The notes: a model not told the origin generated them from the sequence alone. 62,972 bases of DNA from Centipeda noxia ATCC 43541 (GCF_000160555.1 NZ_GG749280.1:536723-599694); one strand, 5' to 3'; counted from the stretch's first letter, positions 24,563 through 33,685 are shown. Numbers and translations: made by a program.

Positions 24563-25291
24563 ATGTTTGGACAATGCAGGCACACGATGCGCACTGCACT
24601 TGCCGCCGTACTGCTCGGCATGCTCGCGCTCACGAGCGGCTGTTTCAGCGGCGACGTGAATGTCGTCATCAACGACGATGGAAGCGCCGATCTCAAGACC
24701 ACGCTCGTCAGCGTGCCGATGCTCGCCGAAGTTGTTGAGCAGAGCAAGACGACCGCACTCGCGCGCAACCCCGAGGCGCAGATCACGCCCGTGACGAAGG
24801 AGAACATGTCAGGCTACGAGATCAGCGAGCACTATGCGACGATCGAAAAGCTGTCCGAGAATGATTTCTTCACGGCGCACGACGGCAAGAATACAGGCGT
24901 TACGGTGAACAAGAGCCTGTTCTACACGGATTACAACTTTGACCTCCTGTTCAGCGGCAGCGAGAACGGCGGCGGCGCGGGCGCGTTCGCAAGCAACATC
25001 ACGTTCACCTATCAGATGAATCTCCCCGTTGTCCCCGCAAGCTCAAACGCCGACCGCACGGAGAACGACGGCAAGACGCTCACATGGAACCTCGGCAAAA
25101 CGCTCGTGACGGGCGAGTCCACCAAAATCGACGTCACCTTCCGCATGTGGAACAAGGCGGCGATCGCCGCAGCGGTCATCGCTGTGCTCGTCCTCATCGG
25201 CGCAGCTGTGTTCTTCATCATGCGCCGCAGGAAGCGGACGGAGGAGGAGCCGCAGGCGGCACACGAAAGCTCCTCTGCCCCGTCGACGTGA
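24563..25291 (+). CDS. Membrane-anchored lipoprotein with LppM/DUF3153-like domain
   Basis: The role of this 242-residue envelope protein is unknown. The N-terminus is a lipoprotein signal with the lipobox ALTSGC, so it would be acylated and held at a membrane. The central domain (VNVVINDDGSADLKTTLVSV, then a beta-rich body) has the look of the LppM/DUF3153 family. A C-terminal transmembrane helix (about residues 200-222) is followed by a basic RRRKR stop-transfer and a short acidic tail. The start at 24563 follows GGGAGG at six bases. It is divergent from rpoB and ends in its own terminator. Confidence 0.65.
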   Translation: MFGQCRHTMRTALAAVLLGMLALTSGCFSGDVNVVINDDGSADLKTTLVSVPMLAEVVEQSKTTALARNPEAQITPVTKENMSGYEISEHYATIEKLSENDFFTAHDGKNTGVTVNKSLFYTDYNFDLLFSGSENGGGAGAFASNITFTYQMNLPVVPASSNADRTENDGKTLTWNLGKTLVTGESTKIDVTFRMWNKAAIAAAVIAVLVLIGAAVFFIMRRRKRTEEEPQAAHESSSAPST

Positions 25292-25336
25292 GGCCGAGCG
25301 CACCGAACGATAAAAACTAAATAAGCAGAAGCAAAA

Positions 25337-25383
25337 GGGATCGTTGCACGAAGCTGGAAAACTTCGTACAACGGCCCTTTTTG
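25337..25383 (+). terminator. Terminator of the LppM-like gene
   Basis: GTTGCACGAAG pairs with CTTCGTACAAC inside a GGG/CCC clamp, followed by TTTTTG. Confidence 0.88.
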
Positions 25384-25404
25384 TTTGGAAAACTGCTGTC
25401 CTCA

Positions 25405-25439
25405 ATAAAAAGACCGTCGAGCAAAATGCTCAAACGGTC
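25405..25439 (-). terminator. Terminator of the TRAP operon
   Basis: The minus strand has GACCGT and GAGCA arms pairing with TGCTC and ACGGTC, followed by TTTTTATTG. Confidence 0.85.
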
Positions 25440-25452
25440 AAAAAGAGCTGAT

Positions 25453-27375
25453 TTATGCCGCCTTCTTCACGCGCATGCTCTGCATCGCGAGGATCGCAGC
25501 AAAGACGGCGAGGCCGATCATGTCCGTCGTACCGCCGGGCTTGATCATGAGGAGGCCGGCAGCGATGAGCAGGACGCGTTCATAGAGACGGCAGTGATCG
25601 GCGAGGAAGCCGCAGAGGGCCGAGCTGACTGCGATCATGCCGATGAGTGCGGAGAGAGTCGCAACGATGAGGGTGAACGGCTCTGCATCGACCATCAGGA
25701 TAACCGGCGACAGGACGAAAATGTACGGGATGATGAACGCCGCAATCGCAAGTTTTGACGCATGTACGCCAGTCCTCAGTGGATTGCCCCCGCTGATTCC
25801 CGCTCCTGCATAGGCGGCAAGCGCGACGGGCGGCGTCACATCCGCGATGATGCCGAAATAGAACACAAACATGTGCGCTGCGAGAAGGGGGACACCCATC
25901 TGGACGAGGGCAGGCGCGGCGATGGTCGAGGTAATGACGTAGTTCGCCGTCGTCGGGACGCCCATGCCGAGCACGATTGCCGTAATCATCGTGAAGAACA
26001 TCGCCGGCAGGAGCATGCCGCCCGCCGCATCGATCAGCCCCGAGGCGAGGCGCAGGCCGACGCCGGTTTTCGTCACGACACCGATGATGATGCCCGCCGC
26101 CGCACACGCGATCAGTACGCCGAGGACGGCCTTTGCGCCGCGCTCAAGTCCGTAGACGATCTCGATCGGCTTCATACGCGTGGACTTGCGGAGCATGGCG
26201 CAGGCAATGGATAGGACAATCGCGACGAGCGCGGCGCGCATGGGCGTGTAGCCCGATACGAGCAGATAGACAATAACGATGAGCGGAATCGCGAGGTGCC
26301 CGCGCTCCTTGAGCAGCGTCAGCGGATGCGGCAGCTCGCTGCGCGGGATTCCCTTGAGGTTCTTGCGCTTTGCCTCAAAGTGCACGCCCAGCCAAACGCC
26401 GGTGAAATAGAGCAGCGCCGGAATCGCGGCTGCCTTGACCACTTCGATGTAGGGCACACCGACGAACTCCGCCATGAGGAACGCCGCAGCGCCCATGACC
26501 GGCGGCATGAGCTGTCCGCCCGTGGATGCCGCCGCCTCAACCGCGCCGGCAAAATTCGCATCGTAACCGAGTTTTTTCATCATCGGGATCGTGAGCGACC
26601 CCGTGCCGACGACGTTCGCGACAGAGCTGCCCGAGACCGTCCCCATCAGGCCGCTCGAGAGAACGGCGACCTTTGCGGGGCCGCCGCTCGCCCAGCCCGC
26701 TACCGCATTGGCGAGATCAATGAAGAATTTGCCGAGACCCGTACTCTCGAGATACGCGCCGAAGAGGATAAAGAGGAAAATGAACGTCGAGGAGACGCCG
26801 AGCGGGATGCCGAAAATGCCCTCAGTCGTGAAATAGAGGTGGCTGACCAGCTGCTCGAGCGAGAGCCCGCGATGCGCAAGAACGCCCGGCATATAGGGGC
26901 CGAGGAACGCATACGCAAGGAAAAAGAGCACGACTGTCACCATCGGCAGCCCCACGACCCGCCGTGTCGCCTCAATGACGAGCAGAATGCCGATGCCGCC
27001 CACGATGACATCGGGCATCGTCACCGATCCCGCACGCGTGACGAGCTCACGGTACTGGATGACAATGTAGGCCGGCGCCGCCGCGCCGAGAATGGCGAAG
27101 GCGACATCGATGGGATGGAAAAAATGGTCGCGTGCCCACGCGCGCCGGAACGGGTAGAGCAGGTAGGCAAGCGCAAGCCCGAATCCGAGATGAACGGCGC
27201 GCTGCAGCTGTGCATCGAGCACGCCGAATGTCGCCGTATAGATCTGAAAGATGGAGAATGTAATGGCGATCGCGGCGACGACTTTCTTCGGCCAGCCCGT
27301 ATAGTGAACCGTGTTCGATTCACGGTCATATTTCTTCAAAATTGCATCCGCATTAACAGTATTCTGATCGGTCAT
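25453..27375 (-). CDS. TRAP transporter fused permease (DctQ-DctM type, TAXI family)
   Basis: This 640-residue membrane protein is the permease of a TAXI-type tripartite transporter, which uses an ion gradient to import organic acids or similar solutes. The small N-terminal four-helix part and the large DctM part are fused. The latter shows LGSVTMPDVIVGGIGI, SGGPAKVAVLSSGLMGTVSG and the GMGVPTTANYV motif. I start at 27375; the ribosome site (AGAGGAT) is rather far upstream, so the start is less certain. The substrate-binding protein and a DUF1850 protein precede it in one operon. The substrate cannot be read from the sequence. Confidence 0.92.
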   Translation of the reverse strand: MTDQNTVNADAILKKYDRESNTVHYTGWPKKVVAAIAITFSIFQIYTATFGVLDAQLQRAVHLGFGLALAYLLYPFRRAWARDHFFHPIDVAFAILGAAAPAYIVIQYRELVTRAGSVTMPDVIVGGIGILLVIEATRRVVGLPMVTVVLFFLAYAFLGPYMPGVLAHRGLSLEQLVSHLYFTTEGIFGIPLGVSSTFIFLFILFGAYLESTGLGKFFIDLANAVAGWASGGPAKVAVLSSGLMGTVSGSSVANVVGTGSLTIPMMKKLGYDANFAGAVEAAASTGGQLMPPVMGAAAFLMAEFVGVPYIEVVKAAAIPALLYFTGVWLGVHFEAKRKNLKGIPRSELPHPLTLLKERGHLAIPLIVIVYLLVSGYTPMRAALVAIVLSIACAMLRKSTRMKPIEIVYGLERGAKAVLGVLIACAAAGIIIGVVTKTGVGLRLASGLIDAAGGMLLPAMFFTMITAIVLGMGVPTTANYVITSTIAAPALVQMGVPLLAAHMFVFYFGIIADVTPPVALAAYAGAGISGGNPLRTGVHASKLAIAAFIIPYIFVLSPVILMVDAEPFTLIVATLSALIGMIAVSSALCGFLADHCRLYERVLLIAAGLLMIKPGGTTDMIGLAVFAAILAMQSMRVKKAA

Positions 27376-27445
27376 ACAGCAAATCACATCCTCTGTGAAA
27401 AAGAATACGAGGCCGCCTGCCGGCAGCCTCGGCAAAAATCAACGT

Positions 27446-27919
27446 CTACTTCTTCCAAAAATATGTGTACAGCGGCGCAGCAACGAGATCGATGCGCGTG
27501 CCGGCGGGATACATCTCATAGACGGGGATCACCCGTCCGCCCGCCTCGATCGTGAGCTCCGTACCGACACCCGTTCGGAGGCTGAGTTCCGGGTAGTCGC
27601 GGTCCATATCGAGGACGAAATAGTCTCCCTCTTGGCGGAATGTCCCCTCCTCGGGGAGGAACGGCAGTCCCACCCCATGCGACTGGTACCGCGTGCCCGA
27701 GAGATGGAAATGTCCGTCTGCATGTGCCGTGAGGAACTCCTCGACCGGCGTCTTCTGCACGGAGTGAATAAAATGGATCGTCAGCGGCACCTCGCCCCGG
27801 ATCTGCGGTGCGAGAACCATCGTCTCCCCATCCGCGCACAGGAAAAGCGCGGGGGTGCTCAGGATATCAAATGCGATCAGGAGCACCGCCGCGCAAAGCG
27901 CAATCGCATAAGCTCTCAT
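27446..27919 (-). CDS. DUF1850 protein of the TAXI-TRAP operon
   Basis: This 157-residue protein of unknown function is characteristically encoded beside TAXI-TRAP permeases. An N-terminal hydrophobic segment (about residues 4-24) suggests membrane anchoring or export. The body contains the family's IHFIHSVQKTPVEEF motif and a beta-rich remainder. Its ATG overlaps the stop of the upstream binding-protein gene (ATGA), so the two are coupled. A 70-base gap with a GC-rich hairpin precedes the permease gene. It probably assists the transporter, but no mechanism is established. Confidence 0.85.
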   Translation of the reverse strand: MRAYAIALCAAVLLIAFDILSTPALFLCADGETMVLAPQIRGEVPLTIHFIHSVQKTPVEEFLTAHADGHFHLSGTRYQSHGVGLPFLPEEGTFRQEGDYFVLDMDRDYPELSLRTGVGTELTIEAGGRVIPVYEMYPAGTRIDLVAAPLYTYFWKK

Positions 27920-28887
27920 TCACCGTTGAAGTACTTCTCCGCGCCGGCGTTCATCGGCAGCGACATGCCTCTCTTTGCGGTCTCCTTCGAGATCTGCTTG
28001 CCGACGGCGTGCGCGGCCTGCAGACGATCGAGATTCGAGAAGATCGCCTTCGTAATACTGTAGCCGAGATCGGCGTTTATCGAGGGGCCCGCGACCAGCA
28101 TCGCCATGACAGAGACGCCCGGCACGGCCTCATCAAATCCGGCATACGTGCCGGCAGGAATCACCGTTTTCGTATAGAACGGATACTTCGCGATCAGCGC
28201 ATCCGCCACATGATCATCCACAGGGAGGAGGCGCACCGGGTTCTGCGAGGCGATGTCCTGTACGGACGCCGTCGGATAGCCTGCCGTCAGAACGGCGACA
28301 TCCACATTGCCGTCCTTCAGCGCGCTCGCACCCTCGGCGAACGAGAGGAACTGCTCGTCAATATCGTCATAGGTCACGCCGTATGCCTCGAGAATCTGGC
28401 GCGCATTTGCCTCCACGCCGGAGCCCGCAGCGCCGACCGCGACGCGTTTGCCCTTGAGGTCCGCGATGCTCTTGATGCCCGAGGACTGGAGGGTGACGAA
28501 CTGGCAGGTCTCGGGATAGAGGGCCGCGATGCCCTGGAGTCCGTCGACCTTTTTATCCTGGAACATCTCGGTGCCGTTCACGGCGTAGTAGGTAATATCG
28601 TTCTGGACCGTCGCGAGATCGACCGCCCCGTCGCGCAGCATATTGATATTCGCGACCGACGCGCCTGTGCTCTGCGCGCTCGCATTCATGCCCGGGATCT
28701 CCTTGTTCAGCACCTCTGCGATCGCGCCGCCGATCGGGTAATACGTGCCCGCCGTGCCGCCCGTGCCGATGTTGAGGAACTTCTTGTCCCCCGACGATGC
28801 TGAGTCGCCGCAGCCGGTGAGGAGTGCAGCAGAGAATACAAGGACTGCACCTGCCGCAAAAATTTTCTTTACGGTAGAGATATTCAT
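27916..28887 (-). CDS. TAXI-family TRAP transporter solute-binding lipoprotein
   Basis: This 323-residue binding protein hands a solute to the fused TRAP permease. It starts with a lipoprotein signal ending in ALLTGCG, so it would be tethered outside the cytoplasmic membrane. The mature protein has the TAXI hallmarks IGTGGTAGTYYPIGGAIAE, ASAQSTGASVANINML, VGAAGSGVEANARQILEA and VAVLTAGYPTASVQDI. The start at 28887 follows CAGGAGG at seven bases. It is the first gene of a three-gene leftward operon. TAXI proteins often bind glutamate-like or other carboxylated ligands, but the ligand here is unknown. Confidence 0.93.
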   Translation of the reverse strand: MNISTVKKIFAAGAVLVFSAALLTGCGDSASSGDKKFLNIGTGGTAGTYYPIGGAIAEVLNKEIPGMNASAQSTGASVANINMLRDGAVDLATVQNDITYYAVNGTEMFQDKKVDGLQGIAALYPETCQFVTLQSSGIKSIADLKGKRVAVGAAGSGVEANARQILEAYGVTYDDIDEQFLSFAEGASALKDGNVDVAVLTAGYPTASVQDIASQNPVRLLPVDDHVADALIAKYPFYTKTVIPAGTYAGFDEAVPGVSVMAMLVAGPSINADLGYSITKAIFSNLDRLQAAHAVGKQISKETAKRGMSLPMNAGAEKYFNGE

Positions 28888-28954
28888 GTTCTTACCTCCT
28901 GTATATAGTTCGAAATACCGCCGCAGCAAGCAACGGAACAGCAATATATTAGCA

Positions 28955-28985
28955 TAAAAAGCCCCATGCGCGCAAGCATGGGGCT
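28955..28985 (-). terminator. Terminator after the flavin-binding protein gene
   Basis: On the minus strand AGCCCCATG pairs with CATGGGGCT, followed by TTTTTATG. Confidence 0.85.
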
Positions 28986-29011
28986 TCGTGTATAGCGGTA
29001 TACAATCGTGT

Positions 29012-29385
29012 TCAGAGGGTCTGCCGGCAGGAATCCGGCGTAAAGATCAGCACGCGGTTCGCAAACGAGCACTTGGCATGCATCTGCTCAAAAAGCGCGC
29101 CGTCCTTGCGGAACTCCGCCGTGCCTGTCAGCAAAAAGCCGGTGCCCATCCCACGATGTCCCTCGACCTCGTGGCTGCCGAGCGTCAGCGCAAGACGCGG
29201 ATGCTCCGCCGCATTGCGCTCCGTTTTGCGGAACCCGTAGCATGGGATCAGAATCCGTTCATCCTCTGTCACGATGAGGTACTTATTCCACGTATTCGCG
29301 ATATGCGCCTCGTCCTCGGGCGTCACCGACGCCACCGACACAATGCCGTCGTGTTTCAGGCATTCAAAAATACATCTGTCAGCAT
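29012..29385 (-). pseudogene. Pyridoxamine 5'-phosphate oxidase-like FMN-binding protein with apparent frameshift
   Basis: The protein resembles small FMN-binding split-barrel proteins of the pyridoxamine-phosphate-oxidase superfamily: HIANTWNKYLIVTEDERILI, PCYGFRKTE, LTLGSHEVEGHRGMGTGF and a C-terminal RQTL. The natural start is ATG 29385, six bases after AAGGAAG and 16 bases after the upstream stop. That frame reads MLTDVFLNA and then stops. The conserved body continues in another frame as ECLKHDGIVSV. One extra T in the TTTTT run at 29366-29370, or a -1 slip, would give MLTDVFFECLKHDG and a full-length protein of about 124 residues. This may be a real mutation, slippage or a sequence error. 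Confidence 0.6.
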
Positions 29386-29400
29386 CGTTTTCTTCCTTCG

Positions 29401-29817
29401 TCAGTTCTTCACAATCTCTGCCGCCTCGCCGTTCGCCTTCGCACGTGCGATGCACTCCTTGAGGCGCCCGATATTTTTCACGTGGAGATCAATCGCAAAG
29501 CGGATGCGCTTCTTCTCCTCCTCCGTGAACTCCGGCTTTTCGTAGGCGGCGCGGATGCGTTCGAGGCGCTCCTCCACATCGCGCAGTTCGTCCTCCATCG
29601 GACGCACATGCTGCAGTGCGCAGCCGTAGACCGCGCGCATCGCATCCTCGACATACTGGGCGTAGCCGGGCTCACCCGATACCTTCTCCAGCCACTGAGC
29701 GACATGATGAATCACATCGTAGGGCGATTCGCCGCCGTGAATCATGGAGACGATCTCCATCTTCACCTGCTGTTCACGCCCGTGCGGCTGCGCGACGGAG
29801 CTCTGCTCCTCCGGCAT
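29401..29817 (-). CDS. Hypothetical protein, helical, in carbonic anhydrase operon
   Basis: I do not recognise a family. The 138-residue protein is soluble and mostly helical, with a charged coiled-coil-like stretch (about residues 70-100, PMEDELRDVEERLERIRAA) and no signal peptide or membrane segment. Its ATG shares one base with the stop of the gamma carbonic anhydrase gene (TGATG), and the flavin-protein gene follows 16 bases after its stop, so the three are probably one transcript. Codon use matches the neighbours, which supports a real gene. Confidence 0.75.
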   Translation of the reverse strand: MPEEQSSVAQPHGREQQVKMEIVSMIHGGESPYDVIHHVAQWLEKVSGEPGYAQYVEDAMRAVYGCALQHVRPMEDELRDVEERLERIRAAYEKPEFTEEEKKRIRFAIDLHVKNIGRLKECIARAKANGEAAEIVKN

Positions 29818-30386
29818 CAGATGACCTTCTCGCCGTGGAAGCGCTCGCCGCCGATCTCCGGATAGAGGCCGTACTCCACCGCCCACTCACATTTATACTT
29901 GAGCGCCTGCGCGTGGATCGTTGCGACGCGGTCCATATTCTCGCGCACAATCTTGCCCGGGACGCCCGCTACGAGCGAGTTCGGCGGGATGACAGCGTTC
30001 TCCTTGACGACCGCGCCTGCCGCGATGATCGAGCCGCGCCCGACCTTCGCCCCCGTCAGCACCGTCGCGCCCATGCCGATGAGCACGTGGTCCTCGATCT
30101 CGCAGCCGTGGACGCAGGCGCAGTGTCCGACGGTCACATAGTCCCCGATGATGCACGGGTAGTCATCCGCCACGTGCAGACAGGTGAGATCCTGGATGTT
30201 CGAGCAGTTGCCGACGGAGATGTAGTTCACATCGCCGCGCGCAACAACGCCGGGCCAGAGGCTCGCATACTGACCGACGCGTACGTCGCCCGAGAGAAAT
30301 ACCTGCGGGGCGACGAACGCCTCCTCGTGAATCTGCGGCGTAATGCCGTGAAAGCTCGGAAAACCGTCTCCTTTAAACGTAAACAT
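29817..30386 (-). CDS. Gamma-class carbonic anhydrase-like hexapeptide-repeat protein
   Basis: This 189-residue protein has a left-handed beta-helix built from hexapeptide repeats, followed by a C-terminal helix. RGDVNYISVGNCSNIQDLTC, LHVADDYPCIIGDYVTVGH and CVHGCEIEDHVLIGMGATV place the three expected zinc-ligand histidines (LHV, VGH and VHGC). Family members are carbonic anhydrases or metal-binding proteins of unknown activity (YrdA/PaaY-like). It heads a three-gene set. The gene ending at 30410 lies just upstream on the same strand, so a longer transcript is possible. Confidence 0.87.
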   Translation of the reverse strand: MFTFKGDGFPSFHGITPQIHEEAFVAPQVFLSGDVRVGQYASLWPGVVARGDVNYISVGNCSNIQDLTCLHVADDYPCIIGDYVTVGHCACVHGCEIEDHVLIGMGATVLTGAKVGRGSIIAAGAVVKENAVIPPNSLVAGVPGKIVRENMDRVATIHAQALKYKCEWAVEYGLYPEIGGERFHGEKVI

Positions 30387-30409
30387 AGAGATATCCTTTC
30401 TAAGCGAAA

Positions 30410-31471
30410 TTATCCTTTCGCGATAAAGCGTTCCCCATCGTGCGCCGCATGATAATAACGATGCGCGGCGGCAAAGATCTCTGCGGCGCTCGGCACGGGA
30501 GGAGCGGCCGACACGCCGTCCTGCTCCTGCCGTTTTCTGCGGCGCACCGCGCCGCGCGTCTCTTCGTCCGCCGCGTCAAGCGCGGTATTTGGGAGGTTCT
30601 GATACTCCTCAGAATTTGCATACTCCATCCACTCGCGCTGCAGGGCGCGCAGGAGATAGACCTTCTCGTTGTCAAGCGGCGAGAGATTCCCCGCCCGCTG
30701 CGCCGTGCGCATCATATCGTCGAGTTCTTCGCGCGAGAGCACGCGGCGGTTGCCGTAGGGATCGCGCGTGGACGGTCCGGGCTTGAAGCCCTCCTTTTCC
30801 TCCGCTGCGCCGGATGCCTGCACCGCGTTCTGGGACGCGGCTCCTGCCGCAGGCGCATCGCCGCCCGTCTGTGCAAGAGCTTCGCGCCCGAGCGCGCCCT
30901 GCATCTCGCCGGACGAGGGTGCAGACGCAGCGGCTCCCGTTTCCGCAGGCGGCATATCGAGCGCATCTCCCGCGGCCGCTGCGCCGCCGGCCGTCATTAC
31001 GGGCGCACTTGCCCCCTCGGACGAACCCGCCCCCACCCCGCGAAAACTCGGCACATCGCCGCCGCCCGCCTTCATCTCCGCGAGCACGGCGATGTTCGCC
31101 TGCGCGACCGCGCGCAGCGCCTCGTCCTTGGTCTTGGCACGCTGGAGGGCACGCGCGAGTGCCTCACGGCGCTCCTCGATGCGCGTTACCTTCTCATAGA
31201 GATCCGGGGCATTGTCCTTCAGATACTGCTTGTCGGCAGCGGAGAGTTTCTGTCCCTGCCGCAGCTTCTGCCGGATGCGCCCTTCGCGGTTCGCGCTGCG
31301 CGTATCGTCCGTCCCTTGCAGATCACTCTGTTTGGTCTTGCTCGGCTGCGTCTGCGCACCCATCGCCTGACGCAGGCTCGCGCCCGTCTTGATGCGGTAC
31401 TTCATCTCACGCTGCAAACTGCGCAGATGCGTATAGTCGCCGATTTTTCCGATTCCCTCAAATATTGACAT
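30410..31471 (-). CDS. Hypothetical protein with Ala/Gly/Pro-rich central region
   Basis: I do not recognise this 353-residue protein. It has no signal peptide or membrane helix. Residues about 1-130 are basic and helical (RIRQKLRQGQKLSAADKQYL). Residues about 135-230 are low-complexity and rich in Ala, Gly and Pro. A charged, helical C-terminal part follows, containing LLRALQREWMEYANSEEYQN. The start at 31471 follows CGGAGGT. A possible structured RNA with its own terminator lies directly upstream. It may be a lineage-specific protein. A structural or flagellar-linked role would be a guess. Confidence 0.7.
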   Translation of the reverse strand: MSIFEGIGKIGDYTHLRSLQREMKYRIKTGASLRQAMGAQTQPSKTKQSDLQGTDDTRSANREGRIRQKLRQGQKLSAADKQYLKDNAPDLYEKVTRIEERREALARALQRAKTKDEALRAVAQANIAVLAEMKAGGGDVPSFRGVGAGSSEGASAPVMTAGGAAAAGDALDMPPAETGAAASAPSSGEMQGALGREALAQTGGDAPAAGAASQNAVQASGAAEEKEGFKPGPSTRDPYGNRRVLSREELDDMMRTAQRAGNLSPLDNEKVYLLRALQREWMEYANSEEYQNLPNTALDAADEETRGAVRRRKRQEQDGVSAAPPVPSAAEIFAAAHRYYHAAHDGERFIAKG

Positions 31472-31574
31472 GACATTACCTCCGTGTAATGCAGACGATC
31501 TCCATATCATTATTATTATCGTTGCGCAATGCGTCCCGCATAAATCTCTGCGCCTATTTTACTCCATTTCGGGC

Positions 31575-31603
31575 AAAAAGAAAAGCTGGTGACATCACCA
31601 GCT
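31575..31603 (-). terminator. Rho-independent terminator upstream of the 31471 gene
   Basis: On the minus strand AGCTGGTG pairs with CACCAGCT around four bases, followed by TTTTCTTTTT. No gene on this strand ends here, so it must close a short non-coding transcript or act as an attenuator. Confidence 0.8.
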
Positions 31604-31760
31604 CATTATTTCCCGCCGTCGTTTGGTCGTCCATGCACAATCTATGTTATATTAACGATTCCGTTGTGCAGACACTAATCATCCTGCCAAGTCCCGGGCA
31701 GAGTGCCCACCAAAGCCGGCTAATCGTTCCAAACGCTCCCGTGCGCCGCCCCCGTCGTCC
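31604..31760 (-). ncRNA. Candidate structured RNA ending at the 31575 terminator
   Basis: The minus strand shows linked complementarity without a coding frame: CGTTTGGAACGATT (31722-31735 region) can pair with both AATCGTT (31654-31660) and CCAAACG (31620-31626). Local GCACAA/TTGTGC and GGGCA/TGCCC hairpins also form. One pairing partner lies in the loop of another hairpin, as in a pseudoknot or a switch. I could not match it to cobalamin, c-di-GMP-I, SAM, TPP, T-box, SRP or 6S patterns. The 5' end is undefined. Confidence 0.4.
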
Positions 31761-31882
31761 ATCGCTGAACGCCCGACACACAGCAAACAGGAAATTCACG
31801 GATGTAACTGTACCACATTCGTCCCGCAGATGCAATAGCTTAAAACCATTTTGGGAAAAATTTTTTCTACGCTAAAAATGAA

Positions 31883-31912
31883 TTGACAAAAACTATCATT
31901 AGGGGCAAAATA
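31883..31912 (+). promoter_or_regulatory. Promoter of the chemoreceptor gene
   Basis: TTGACA (31883-31888) is followed after 17-18 bases by an AT-rich CAAAATA -10 region. It lies about 80 bases before the receptor start. Confidence 0.5.
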
Positions 31913-31990
31913 AAAGTGCATTAGGTTTTACGCCGCATGCCCGCAGGGAACGGGCGCGCGGTGCGGGAAAAAGAAATGAGGATGATTTTT

Positions 31991-33685
31991 ATGGGACAGC
32001 GAATGCCCATCGGACTGCAGCTCTCGGGACTCGTCGGCAGCGTCATCGCGCTGATGATTGTCCTGCTCGGCATTGTGCTCTATGAGTTCAAGACGACGAG
32101 TACCGAGTATCAGCATCTGCTCTCCGTCACGGTCAAGAACAGCATCACCCTGCTCGAGGCAGAGGATGACTTTCATCTGGGGCTGAGCGAACTGCGCGGC
32201 TACATCATCACGCGTGACGCGGCCCGCGTTGCATCCACGGAGACGGCACTCCAGAAAGCCGATGAGCAGATCGCCGTGTTCGCCGAGCACGCGGTCAACC
32301 CCGACAGCAAGGCGCGCGGTGAGGAGCTGCGCAAGGCAGTGCGTGACTACACGGAGCACACAAAGGAGATCATCGCACTCTACGGCCGCGGAGATGTCGA
32401 GGCGGCGACCGCAGCCTCCGCCGAACTGCGCAAGAAGACGGACGAGATCGACGGCCTCTTCAGCAAGGCGGCAGAAGTTCAGGCCTCTGTACAGGATGCT
32501 CAGATGGCAGACCTGAACGACAACGTCAACCATATCTTCATCATTGTCCTCGCCGTGAGCGTCATCGGCATCATCGCCGTCGGCGCGGCAGCCGCATGGT
32601 ACGCGCGCCGTCTCGCCCGCCGCCTCAGCAACCTGCGCGGCGATGTCGGCAAGCTCGGCAAACTGGATCTCTCCTTCCAGGGCACGCGCGCAACGTGGAA
32701 CGATGAGATCGGCGACATGGCGAACGAACTCCTCGAGATGAAGGACGCCCTGCACAATATTGTGCGCTCCATCCAGACCGAGGCGGATGCGCTCTCGCAG
32801 GCGAGCGACAGCCTTTCAACCTCCGTTCAGTCGCAGATGCAGGTCTCCGAGAGCATTGCGCACACGATCACGGATGTTGCGTCTGATGCCGTGCACAACA
32901 ACAGCAGCATCAGCGAGATCTCAAACGCCATCGAACAGGTCAGCGCCCGTACGGAGGAGATGAGCGCGAGCGGCACGCATGTCAACCAGACGGCAGTCGA
33001 GGCCGTTGAGGATGCCAATAACGGCATGACATTCATCCAACAGCTCGTTCAGCAGAATACAACCGTCAGTGACTCCATGACCGAGATCTCACGGGTCTCC
33101 GAGAAGCTCGTCACCGGTTCCGATGCCATCAAGAATGTCGTCACGACCATTCGCGAAATCGCCGGACAGACCAATCTCCTCGCGCTCAACGCTGCCATTG
33201 AGGCAGCGCGCGCAGGCGAGGCAGGACGCGGCTTCGCAGTCGTCGCCGAGGAGGTCCGCAAGCTTGCCGAGCAGAGCTCGGCAGCGACGAATGAAATCGA
33301 GCAGACGATCACTCAGATGATCGACAGCATTCAGCTCGCGGCGGGCGCAATCACGAACGCCGAGGAGAAAGTCGAGGCAAGCAAGGAAGTCACCGTCGAA
33401 ACGGAAAAGAGCTTTGCCTCCATCCAAAAGCGCCTCAATGATGTGCGCACCAACATCGAGCAGATCAGCCAAGCAGTTGATCACACGGCGAACGATATGC
33501 AGGATGTCGTCGGCAATGTGCAGAACATCAGCGCCGTCGCCGAAAAGACCGGCGCGAACGCAGAGACCGTCGCCGCGGCCTCCGAAGAGCAGAGCGCGAG
33601 TCTGCACGATGTCAGCGACAGCGCCGAAGCCCTCTCGCAGACCGCATCGAAGCTCAACGACATCACGTCGAAGTTCCGACTGTAA
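31991..33685 (+). CDS. Methyl-accepting chemotaxis protein
   Basis: This transmembrane chemoreceptor signals to the CheA/CheW array and controls flagellar motion. The 564-residue protein has a first membrane helix at about residues 10-32, an extracytoplasmic four-helix-bundle-like sensor (about 33-185), a second membrane helix (about 190-212), a HAMP domain and a long coiled-coil signalling domain. The tip reads [20 protein letters not shown], then [19 protein letters not shown] start at 31991 because GAGGA is eight bases upstream; two in-frame ATGs at 31976 and 31982 are alternatives. The ligand is unknown. It ends in its own terminator. Confidence 0.93.
   Translation: MGQRMPIGLQLSGLVGSVIALMIVLLGIVLYEFKTTSTEYQHLLSVTVKNSITLLEAEDDFHLGLSELRGYIITRDAARVASTETALQKADEQIAVFAEHAVNPDSKARGEELRKAVRDYTEHTKEIIALYGRGDVEAATAASAELRKKTDEIDGLFSKAAEVQASVQDAQMADLNDNVNHIFIIVLAVSVIGIIAVGAAAAWYARRLARRLSNLRGDVGKLGKLDLSFQGTRATWNDEIGDMANELLEMKDALHNIVRSIQTEADALSQASDSLSTSVQSQMQVSESIAHTITDVASDAVHNNSSISEISNAIEQVSARTEEMSASGTHVNQTAVEAVEDANNGMTFIQQLVQQNTTVSDSMTEISRVSEKLVTGSDAIKNVVTTIREIAGQTNLLALNAAIEAARAGEAGRGFAVVAEEVRKLAEQSSAATNEIEQTITQMIDSIQLAAGAITNAEEKVEASKEVTVETEKSFASIQKRLNDVRTNIEQISQAVDHTANDMQDVVGNVQNISAVAEKTGANAETVAAASEEQSASLHDVSDSAEALSQTASKLNDITSKFRL

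Noticed and set aside
29012-29455. A longer in-frame start (29455) for the flavin-binding protein
   Set aside because: It would overlap the upstream gene by 55 bases, has no ribosome site, and adds a charged N-terminus unlike the family.
31604-31760. A c-di-GMP, cobalamin, TPP, SAM, 6S, SRP or RNase P RNA
   Set aside because: None of the conserved core motifs of these families could be matched, so the element is left unassigned.
31883-31990. A riboswitch in the chemoreceptor leader
   Set aside because: The best promoter leaves a leader of only about 75 bases without a recognisable aptamer.
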